From positions 434,001-498,000 of the forward strand of contig NC_089446.1 in NCBI RefSeq assembly GCF_026210795.1: DNA of 64,000 nt, written 5' to 3'. A model generated the notes under the pieces. The model was not told the origin of the DNA. It saw nothing but the letters and a program-made list of their open reading frames with translations, and did not search any database. The position numbers and the translations under genes are program-made. Within the stretch, counting starts at the first letter, position 1, and the number at the start of each line of letters is the position of its first letter. This stretch comes from Rhizophagus irregularis. Lineage: Eukaryota > Glomeromycota > Glomeromycetes > Glomerales > Glomeraceae. Of this stretch, positions 24,485 through 35,223 are shown in pieces.

Positions 24485-26209
24485 TCAGCTGCTTTTATCT
24501 ATAAGTGAAAAATAAATTATTAAATAATATTATTAATAAAATAAATCATATAAAAGGTTAATGTATATAAGTACCTAGGTCTAGTTTAGTAAAATCTATT
24601 GCTTCTGTTGATTCTATAATGTAAAAAAAAATAATATATATACATCAAATAAAATATTTAAATAATGCTTTTGTAAAGTAAATTAGAAAATTAATTACCT
24701 GAATATTCTCCAAATAAATTATCATCATCCTTGTTATCAATTGTATTTTTTGGTTCTGGAAGATTTTTAAAATTTAAAAGCCTACTTGTGTAAACTGCTT
24801 GAGGATTTGTAGTATATGAAAGAGTAGGTCCAGTATATAATGATGATGATGATGTCAACTTTTTATTAATTTTATTTGCTTCTTCAATTTGCTTATTGAT
24901 TTCATGATCTTCACTTGAATATTGTAAATTACGTAATAAATCTTGTAATTTGTTTGCTTTAGGTCGTTTTAAAGGATCAGCATCCCAACATTGTTTAATT
25001 ATGTTTAGAATTAATTGAGGTATTTTATAATTTGATTTTGGCCTAAGTCCTTGACAAATACTAATAGCTAAAAATTTATCATGACCAATATCATGGTAAG
25101 GAGGGAGCCCTGTACAAACTTCATACGCAATAATTCCAAAACCATAAATATCACTTTCTTGAGTGTATTCCTTTCCTCTTAGAACTTCTGGTGCTACATA
25201 GGGTAATACTCCATATAATTCTTTACATTCATTTTGGGACGATTTTACATTCGCTGGTCGACATAATCCCAAATCAGTAATGAAAGTAAAATCGTCATCT
25301 TTTAATATATTACCACAATGAAAATCACGATGAATTAACCCTTTTTGATGAATAAAATCAAGGCCTTCCACAACTGTTCTTAAAATATCCAACTTTTTAT
25401 ACCATTTTATTGAATTAAAACTATTATTTAAATGTTGTCTTAAACTACCATCTTTTGCATATCCCATTACCATCATAAAATTTCTAGATTCTGGATCTTT
25501 AGTAATGCCAAAACACCATGATGTTAAATTATCTATTTCAATATCTATATTTTCTGAAAAAAAAATATGTGTTTCAATCTAAAAAAGAATCCATAATAAC
25601 AATAATTAATAGATAGTTTAAAATTTATAGTAGGACAATATCTTGAAATTATATACAAAATAAGTAACTTACTTCTCTTAAAAAATCGGATGTAATATCT
25701 TGAGAATTATATAAACATTTTAAAACAACTGGAAAATTCTCATATCGCCTACAATAATATTTATTTCTAATCCATTTATTATTTTCAAAATCCCAACTTT
25801 TTATCCATCCATCTTTCCAAATTGCTTTATAAATAGTTCCAAATCCTCCTTTTGTCAAGTATTCAACATTTTCAAATCTATCATATTCAATCCATTCTAA
25901 AACTTCATGTACATTTTTAGCTTTAAGTTGTGCTTTTTGAATAAACTTATCAACTTCATGATTTCCACTAGTCCAATTTTTAAAATTTTGTTGAAAATTC
26001 TTAGCATTACATGACATACACCAAATAATATAATTAGCAGTGTTAAGCTGCTTACATTTTTTGCATAAACCATTCCGTTTATAACGTATTTTTAATTCTT
26101 CATTTAATATTAACTTATCAATTAATAAAATTTGTTCTTTAGTTAGGTCCTCATGATCAAAATCTTTTATTTGCTCAAATATATCATCAGTAAGTATAAA
26201 TTCTTCCAT
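24485..26209 (-). CDS. protein kinase, copy 2 (intact member of the array)
   Basis: Exons: 26209-25673, 25578-24699, 24613-24575 and 24498-24485, joined by GT-AG introns with consistent phase; 489 residues. The N-terminal region has two Cys pairs (CKKC and CMSC, a possible zinc ribbon) followed by FQQNFKNWTSGN. The kinase domain is complete: TKGGFGTIYKA, VVLKCL (beta-3 Lys), HRDFHCGNIL, TDLGLCRPA (DFG equivalent), YVAPEVLRG, SDIYGFGIIAYE and a C-terminal Arg (KRPKAN). A Ser-rich tail follows. Exon 2 begins IETHIFFSENIDIEIDNLTSWC and has no ATG until 25476, so a start there would be wrong. It is a predicted cytosolic Ser/Thr- or dual-specificity kinase of the large tyrosine-kinase-like expansion in Glomeromycotina; its substrates are unknown. 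Confidence 0.85.
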
Positions 26210-27392
26210 ATTGGATTAATAAATGTGACTTCAATTTTATGTCTAGACAGAATAAAAAAGATTTTTTTTTTAAAAAAAAAAGACGCCTTTTAAAACGTAT
26301 TACAGTTACACAGTAGCGATTGACAAAATCATTTGTATTTAGGTCACAACAATAAAATGTTCAATAAGTCAGCTGATGATCACAAAAATCACAGATTATT
26401 ATGAAATTTCCTTTTTTATAAAACCCAAACAAAATACTTGTTTCACAAAAAAAAAGCTTTGTCGATCATCCAAACCCCAAAATATTATTAGTACAATTAT
26501 ACTTATATTATATAGGTACTTTATTGAATTTTGAAAAAATACAGTACAGTCAATCAATATCATTATCAGTAACAATGTGTATTAAAATTACTATAATTAT
26601 CGTGTTAAAATTTTAGGTTAAATTTTTAAAAATGTATTATAGTTGCATAAAACTAAAAGGAAATATTTTACCGTTATTATATGAAGGAAATTCATATTAA
26701 TGAATAAATTCAGTCATAATATAATTCGTCATTAAAGTAGGTAATATTTATAAAAATTTCAATCTGCTTGTAAATAAAAAATAATTATTATGATAAAACA
26801 ATAAATTATTAAAATTTCCATCTATTTTAATATCATTTTTCCTAATTTTATTATAAAACAAATTGTTATTAATGACATATTAAATATTTTCTTCAAAAAA
26901 TTCAAAAATATAATAATTTAATAACGTCAAAAGTAGTTACGCTCAAAAATACTGTAATTATCTCATAATTACCACCGCTTCAATTGTTACAGGCTCCAGC
27001 TCAAACACGTTAAACAAATTTTCTATATTCACTTCAAATTTATTTATATTACTCTTCCCAATGATGGTTTACTTTTCCTTGCTAATGGGTCACATTCATT
27101 TTACTGACAATCATTTCACTGACCCTACAATTATTTTTCTTAATAGGTTTTTGGCCTTCCCATGAGTTGGATAAATTTATAATAAGATTAACATAAAATA
27201 TAATATAATTTTTTACTTTGTTACAATTTTATAACATATTACATACAATTCTATTTATATTCATATAATTTATAAATATTACTTTATTTAGTATCATAAA
27301 AATACATTCCAATAAAATATCATATCTGTAGTAATGTTAAAGAAAATAAATAGTAAAATAATAAAGAAATTTATACCCTTTCTTACTTTTAT

Positions 27393-29130
27393 TCAGCTGC
27401 TTTTATCTATAAGTGAAAAATAAATTATTAAATAATATTATTAATAAAATAAATCATATAAAAGGTTAATGTATATAAGTACCTAGGTCTAGTTTGGTAA
27501 AATCTATTGCTTCTGTTGATTCTATAATGTAAAAAAAAATAATATATATACATCAAATAAAATATTTAAATAATGCTTTTGTAAAGTAAATTAGGAAATT
27601 AATTACCTGAATATTCTCCAAATGAATTATCATCATCCTTGTTATCAATAGCATTTTTTGGTTCTGGAAGATTTTTAAAATCTAAAAGCCTACTTGTATA
27701 AACTGCTTGAGGATTTGTAGTATATGAAAGAGTAGGTCCAGTATATAATGATGATGATGATGTTAACTTTTCATTAATTTTATCTACTTCTTCAATTTGC
27801 TTATTGATTTCAGTTTCATCATCATATGCATCATATAATCCATTCCATAAATTATATAGTAAACTACTTAATTCTTTTGCTTTAGGTCGTTTTAAAGGAT
27901 CAGCATCCCAACATTGTTTAATTATGTTTAGAATTAATTGAGGAATTTTAAAATTTGATTTTGGCCTAAGTCCTTGACAAATGCTAATAGCTAAAAATTT
28001 ATCATGAACAATATCATGGTAAGGAGGGAGCCCTGTACAAACTTCATACGCAATAATTCCAAAACCATAAATATCACTTTCTTGAGTATATCCTTTTCCT
28101 CTTAGAACTTCTGGCGCTACATAGGGTAATACTCCGTATAATTCTTTACATTCATTTTGGGATGATTTTACATTCGCTGGTCGACACAATCCCAAATCAG
28201 TAATAAAAGTAAACCTGCTATCTTTTAATATATTACCACAATGAAAATCACGATGAACTAACCCATTTTGATGAATAAAATCAAGGCCTTGTGCAATTGT
28301 TCTTAAAATATTCAACTTTTCAAACCATGTTGTTGAATTAAAACTATTATTTAAATGTTGTCTTAAACTACCATCTTTTGCATATCCCATTACCATCATA
28401 AAATTTCTAGATTCTGGATCTTTAGTAATGCCATAACACCATGATGTTAAACTATTATTACTAATATCCATATGTTCTGAAAAAAACATATGTGTTTCAA
28501 TCTAAAAAAGAATCCATAATAACAATAATTAATAGATAGTTTAACATTTATAATAGGACAATATCTTGAAATCATATAAAAATAAGTAACCTACTTCTCT
28601 TAAAAAATCGGATGTAATATCTTGAGAATTATATAAACATTTTAAAATAACTGGAAAATTCTCATATTCCCTACAATAATATTTATTTCTTATCCATTTA
28701 TTATTTTCAAGATCCCAACCATCTATCCATCCATCTTTCCAAATTGCTTTATAAATAGTTCCAAATCCTCCTTTTGTTAAGTATTCAACATTTTCAAATC
28801 CATCATATTCAATCCATTCTAAAACTTCCTTATAATTTTTAGCTTTAAGTTGTGCTTTTTGAATAAACTTATCAACTTCATGATTTCCACTAGTCCAATT
28901 TTTAAAATTTTGTTGAAAATTCTTAGCATTACATGACGTACACCAAATACTATAATTAGCAGTGTTAGGCTGCTTACATTCTTTGCATAAACCATTCCGT
29001 TTATAACGTATTTTTAATTCTTCATTTAATATTAACTTATCAATTAATAAAATTTGTTCTTTAGTTAGGTCCTCATGATCAAAATCTTTATTTGCTCAAA
29101 TATATCATCAGTAAGTATAAATTCTTCCAT
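27393..29130 (-). pseudogene. protein kinase, copy 3, frameshifted in exon 1
   Basis: Exons by alignment to copy 2: 29130-28595, 28501-27607, 27521-27483 and 27406-27393. Exon 1 is 536 bases against 537 in copy 2. One base is missing from an A run (T run on the plus strand, about 29087-29090), which shifts the frame right after FEQI and brings an early stop. Exon 2 is fully open and has HRDFHCGNIL, TDLGLCRPA and YVAPEVLRG, so the catalytic lobe is intact. The homopolymer context means that an assembly or sequencing error must be excluded before calling it dead. It differs from its sisters by a few extra residues near the tail (NGLYDAYDDE). Confidence 0.75.
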
Positions 29131-29502
29131 ATTGGATTAATAAATGTGACTTCAATTTTATGTCTAGACAGAATAAAAAAAATTTTTTTTTTTTAAAAAA
29201 AAAGACGCCTTTTAAAACGTATTACAGTTACACAGCAGCGATTGACAAAATCATTTTTATTTAGGTCAAAACAATAAAATGTTCAATAAGTCAGCTGATG
29301 ATCACAAAAATCACAGATTATTAAGAAATTTCCTTTTTTATAAATCCCAAACAAAATACTTGTTTCACAAAAAAAAATCTGTGTCGATCATCCAACACCA
29401 AAATATTATTATACAATGGTACTTTATTGAATTTTGAAAAATACATTACAGTCAATCAATATCATTACCAGTAACAATGTGCATTAAAATTACTAATAAT
29501 TA

Positions 29503-29809
29503 GGCCACACAAATTCGAATTTTCGGTTCACTTCACCCGGCCGGGTCACTTTTTCAAATTTCAATAAAAAAAAGTTTATATATAAAAAGTTTATCACGTG
29601 ATCAGGACGTAATTTTATTGGCGGGCAAGTTTATCACGCGGCTGAGAACTTCTAGAGCGAAAATAAATTCCTCCCTTTTAAAAGTCAACCAATCAAATGT
29701 CACGATTTTATATATAAACTTTTTTTACTAATAAACAATAAACCCCGGGTCCCCGGGTCGATTTTAAATTTCAATGTTACGTGAACCGAAAAATTGAATT
29801 TGTGTGGCC
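29503..29809. mobile_element. 307-bp MITE-like element with 29-bp TIRs and TTA target duplication
   Basis: The ends are inverted repeats starting GGCCACACAAATTC and reaching the GGTTCAC block, about 28 of 29 matching. TTA flanks both sides (29500-29502 and 29810-29812). The same place in unit 1 (about 23668-23685) has a single TTA with no insert, giving an empty site inside the tandem array. TTA target duplication and short GC-rich TIRs fit PIF/Harbinger-type non-autonomous elements (established knowledge of that superfamily). There is no coding capacity. The interior has further inverted blocks (TTTATATATAAA and CACGTGATC). Confidence 0.8.
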
Positions 29810-30180
29810 TTAGAATCGTGTTAAAATTTTAGGCTAAAAAATTTTTAAAAAATGTATTATAGTTGCATAAAACTAAAAAGAAATATTTTACTATTATTAT
29901 ATGATGGAAATTCATATTAATGAATGAATTCAGTTATAATATAATTCGTCATTAAAGTAGGTACAGTAATACTTATAAAAATTTCAATCTGCTTGTAAAT
30001 AAAAAAATAATTATTTATGACAAAACAATAAATTATTAAAATTTCTATTTTAACATCATTTTTACAAATTTTATTATTAAAACAAATTGGTATTTAATGA
30101 CATACTAAATATTTTTTTAAAATTCAAAAATATAATAATTTAATAAATGAACGTCAAAAGTAGTAGTTACGCTCAAAGGT

Positions 30181-33100
30181 ACTGTAAATTATCAAGCATC
30201 AGCAGCAAGTTGTCAGTAAAATAATTTGATTGCATTATTTGGTTTCCATCATCTATAAAAAATTATTATTATAAATAATCATTGCTATATTTATAAATGA
30301 AATAATTAGAAAGGAAGTTATTTGAAAATATCATAACTTTGCTTACATATGTGGATAAATGAGGGGCGGTCAGTATTTTCAATTATGGACATGTGAACAA
30401 AGTCAGCTTAATAACCAGCCAAACAAGAGTAAATGTTAAATATGACAGTAAGCTTTACCAAATAGTAAAATTTTATTATAATTAGATTTAATGTTTTGAA
30501 AAAATTAAATTTTAAGTACGAAAGATAAACAAAAAAAAATCAAAAAAAAGAAACTGATTGATAATCAGCTAAGCATATCCAGGTTATTTCTGTGTCACAT
30601 GCAAGATCTCTTGACTGAACCTAAAGAAAAAAAAATGAAGAAAATAAATAATTTTTAATTTACACCCAACAATTTACTATCAAATTAAAAAATATATAAC
30701 TTTAAATATAAGTACTATATTTGATTATAAATCCGTAGCACCGCAGCTTTTTCGATCTGATTATCAAACCTGGTCTAAACCTTAAAACGAAAAAAAACAA
30801 TAATTTGTTCTTGGTAAAAGAGTTATTTTCTTTTTGGATGTCTTTTTAAATAAAAAAATTTCAATTGTTTTAATTTCAAAATAGTTAGTATTTTGAGTAT
30901 CTCTTATATAGCTATTTTATACTAAAGATAAAAGTATGTACTGTACCTTTTTCAAAAATAAAAAAAAAAATTTAAATCAATTGGCATGGATAATTTAATG
31001 TGCTCAGTTTTATTTTTTTTTTATGGATGGCGAAAATTTTACGTTATCTCTCTCTATAAAATTATTTGTATCATATACAAGTTTAAAAACTTAAAAATTT
31101 TTTTTTATATAATAATTATATTAAATCTTTCTATTGATTATTATTATAATAATATAGAATAAATAAATGTAAATTCTCATAAAAACAATAATTTTTGAAG
31201 ATTTTTTTTGTTTCATTTATTTGATGATTTTTTTTTTATAGCGATAGATGGTAGATCCAGCGTAAAGTTATACAATTCGAAAATATATAAAACAATAATA
31301 TTAAAAAAATTTATTTTTTTTTTGTAAGTTTAAAATAATATATACAATTGATATTTATCTATTAATAAATAAAATATTTTTAAAAAAATTCGAACTAATA
31401 GCAATATATAAAGCATCCAGTTCATTAAGGAAATAGAAAAAAGAGAAATATTTATTATTTTAAAAACTAAAAAGTTAGGATAACCAATTTGAATAAAACA
31501 ATCAACATGTTATTGTTTCGAATTCAAAGGGAAAATCAATTCACCGTTTTGAAGCCAAGAGCTGAACTTAAAAAAAAAATAAATAAAAATAAAAATAAAT
31601 AATAAATTAAACTAAATAAAACAAATTATTATTAATTTTTCTATTAAAATAAATAAAAACTTACCTAAAAGAATCTAAAAAATATTTAATAAATAAATCA
31701 ATTCTAAATCAAAGAGAATCAAACGCCTGTAGCGCTGTACCAATTGTCGAATAAATTGGCCACTCCATCGGTTTTGAAGCCAGAAAACCAAAGAACCTAA
31801 AGAAAAAATAAAAAATATTTTAGTCATTCAATTTATTTACTTAATAATTATAAATTATTAATCAATAAAAACAAACGCATAACCTATTACTGAACGACCT
31901 ACATCTCAATAATCCCCGAAGCCAGGAGTCAAACCTAAAAAAAGCTAATGTCAATTTTAAATGAATAAAAAAAGGAATAGTACCTATCAAATCATTGCAA
32001 CAACACAAGATGATTCCGAATGAATTAGCCACCCATCAATTTTATCGTCTTTTTGATCTAACCGAGTTTAGATTAGGATAAATAACCATTTCGGAAATAT
32101 CAAATATCCGCAGCAGACAATAGCAAATGGTGAAATTGATTCATCATTAATTTAAAATTATTGAAAAAGAGATTGATTCGAATTTTTTTTTTAATTAAAT
32201 TGTTCAATGAATATTTCTTAGCGTGTTACTAAATATTGGAACTAGTTCGCGCTTAAATAATGATATCACGTGACTTTGAGATTTCAAACAGAATTTTGTA
32301 ATCGACTAATAAAAAAGTTAGTAAATAATTCGTAATTCGTATATCTAAAAATTCATTACCAAATATTTATTTCTAAATAAAGTTTTCTTCCTTGGAAACA
32401 ATCAATTTCAAACTTACTCTTCATTGCTTTTATAATTGTTCTTTGTGCGAAAGTAATATGAATTATTTGAAAAAAAGGGTTTTTATTTTTCCAAGTCTAG
32501 ACAAATTGCGTAACCTTAAACTCCATTATCAAACATAACTCCGAAGTAAAACTTAAGGGTGCGTTTTATGCACTATGCATAAAAAATAAAATTTCTTGGA
32601 AAAATACGTATACATTGATTGAAAAAAGCTAAAATCTTAAATTTGATCAAGTTAAATCTAATGATTTAAGGTTGACACTATAAAAATAAATAATAATACT
32701 AAATATACTACCTAGTATTGAATATTTCTCTTATTAATTTATATTTAGTTGTTAGTATTATTTATTAGCGCAATTATTTAGAAAATTGAAGACGGTGAAT
32801 GAAGAAGAAAAAATGACCATGCTAAAATAAGCAAAGTAAATAATAGATTTTTTTTATACTGATAATAAAAATAGTAATTAAAAATTGAAAATTTGACATA
32901 TTCTTGAAATAGTGACTTCAACAAGTGTATAGTACAAAATCTTTTTGTAAAGAAAATGCCTTAAATTGGTTCACAGAAGCGTCTTTCCACTATTTGCAAG
33001 GCCGGCGTTATAAAAAGGTTCGGCCAGAATCATGTAGCTCGTGGGAAGCAAGGAATAGTTGTAGCATAAATAGTAAGATTGACCTTTAATTATCACCTGA

Positions 33101-34512
33101 GTGATGGATTACCGGGTTACACGTTTTTGGTTTAGTAATTATTTATAAAGAAAAAATAATTCAGCTGAATTCATTGACCACTATATGGACAAGTGGCAAA
33201 TTAATTTTGCAACCGGCATATCGGCAGATTTGATTACACTATAATCAATTTGATAATTTTTGTTACACAAGCATTACATAAGGCGTAGTAACTTAAAAAA
33301 ATTTTTATTTAGTTTTGCTATACAATAATTTGATAAATTCTTCTTTTAAGTCAAAAATATAATAATAATCTCCGTTATGGGATCTCACTTTGCGCAATAA
33401 TTTCTGGATTTTTTTTTGAAAGTATATATGTTTTACAATCAGTTTGAGTGTAAAGTTCCTATAACGTGTACAATAAAATAAATGTGAATTTAATAGTTAT
33501 ATGACTTAAAAAATATAAAAACTAGGCAATTTTATAAAAATTATTATAAAAAAAATTTTAAATTTTAAACAATATTCATTGAGTTTTAAATATTTTTAAA
33601 ATATTCATAGCTATTTTACATTTTGTTTTATTAAAGAATACTTAATTTTCTAATTTTGCGTTTACTTTATGAAGTATTAAATGTTAACTTATTATTTAGT
33701 CAAATGAGATAGTCTATCAGGTGATTTTTGGTATTACAAACATAATTTTGGGTAACGGAAATTATGAAAATCTTTCAGATTTAGCGTGAAGCTATTCAAC
33801 GAATCCCTTGTACTGCAGTTAGCGATTGGGAAAGGGTCAGCACCTGATCCTAAATAAAGGATGAATCCGTTGATTCAGATTACAATCCGGATGACTCTTT
33901 AAGAATAGGATCGGAACACTACTGAAACCGGAATTATTTCCGAAAACCAGGATTAATAATTCTAAATTAAATATAATAAGATTATACATTCAGACTTGCT
34001 TTGATGAACGAGTAATTTTCCAAGTAAATTATCCTAAAGTTTTAAAATTCTATCTATAACTTGGTATTTAAGGTAATGCTGTAAATTTTAATGGATATAT
34101 GATGACTTTAAGAAACATGAAATAACTCATTTTCACCCGGAACTTCTAAAGAAAAATTTTTTCTTATCGGAATGAAAGATTTGATTATTATTATTGAAGT
34201 ATTAATGGCTTTAAAAAACGAGAGATTTTATGGAAAAGACAGATGTTTTGGAATATTTTTGCGAAATTTGAAACGAAAATGTTAAGTTATTAAGGATTAA
34301 AAATAATATGAAATTTATTATAAATTTATTATGATTATAGCATAAATTACAATACTGTATAGTTTATACAAAAAAAATTTCCAAGTAATTTTTACTATAC
34401 GACTTGATATACTTTTGTTAAACTATGTCCCATTGAACCGTGCATCGTATATGGATTCGTCCATCTTAGAGAAAAAAATTATATAAACTGAAAAAATCCT
34501 ACTGCCCGTAGT
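30181..34512. other. intergenic DNA with minus-strand exon-like scraps
   Basis: No complete gene. Between 30530 and 32050, several short segments on the minus strand each follow a pyrimidine-rich tract and TAG or AAG (near 30623, 30785, 31570, 31798 and 31940). Three of them share a CTTGGCTTC/CTGGCTTC core followed by AAAACGGTGAAT or AAAACCGATGGA. They resemble duplicated small exons, as at 19190-19790. 32100-34512 is AT-rich with nothing recognisable. Confidence 0.3.
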
Positions 34513-34746
34513 ACTTACTTACGCACTGAATTGTATACACACGAGCTTTCTTACAAGGAACTGTTTCAAGTAGTTTGTTCAAGATTCGCATTGCATTACG
34601 GCTAAGATTTACCTTATCATCAACTTTTACCTCTTGAGAATTCGATAATTATTACTTTCTGATGGGTTCTTTTTTCTTGTCTTAAGAATCATCAAAGTAC
34701 CATCAATTTTGTGATTCTTTGTTTCTTCAGTGAGCATTTCCATCCT
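34513..34746 (-). pseudogene. relic coding segment, unknown family
   Basis: The minus strand from ATG at about 34744 reads MEMLTEETKNHKIDGTLMIL and continues to SNNYRILK. After a shift of frame it reads VDDKVNLSRNAMRILNKLLETVPCKKARVYTIQC. Peptide quality on both sides of one break suggests a decayed exon pair. No family is recognised. Confidence 0.35.
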
Positions 34747-35223
34747 GAATCAAATAAAAGGAAATTAACAGATACAACTCAAACTTTATATTGGAAATTC
34801 AAAATTGAACATTTACCATTTCTGATTTACCAAATTCTTAGGGTCAGGGTGAAGAGTAATACGAATAGTAGTATAGTATGGTGAACCAAATGATTATCGT
34901 ATAGTCATGTGAAATGATCATTTTGTAAACCTACTACTGCGTATATACTTAGTATGTTGCAATTATTGCGTATATATGTACTACAATAATCAATGAGTAA
35001 TACAAATATAAATAAAATTTCCATTTAGAGGATGTAGGTGATGTAAGTTACTGCGGAAATTGCGTAATTATATACGAGTCTATCAATGTCATCACATTAT
35101 TAGTTACGAAGTTTATTTAAGTATAAATATACACACCAAACTTCTTTTACATAAAAAATTTTTTATTCAGTCTTCTTACATAAAAATTTTTTTACATAAA
35201 CTTTTTACCTAAAAATTTTTGCT

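Larger units (their letters stand above)
19929..30180 (-). repeat. tandem array of kinase gene units, about 2.8-2.9 kb each
   Basis: The start codons of successive units lie at 20514, 23318, 26209 and 29130, spacings of 2804, 2891 and 2921. Each unit includes the gene and a long shared 5' flank with the same landmarks: T-run/A-run then GACGCCTTTTAAAA about 80 bases upstream of the ATG, a GTCGATCATCCAA block about 250 bases upstream and a TCACATTCATTTTACTGAC block about 850 bases upstream. The gene and its flank were therefore duplicated together by unequal exchange or similar. The last unit carries a 307-bp inserted element. Confidence 0.85.
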
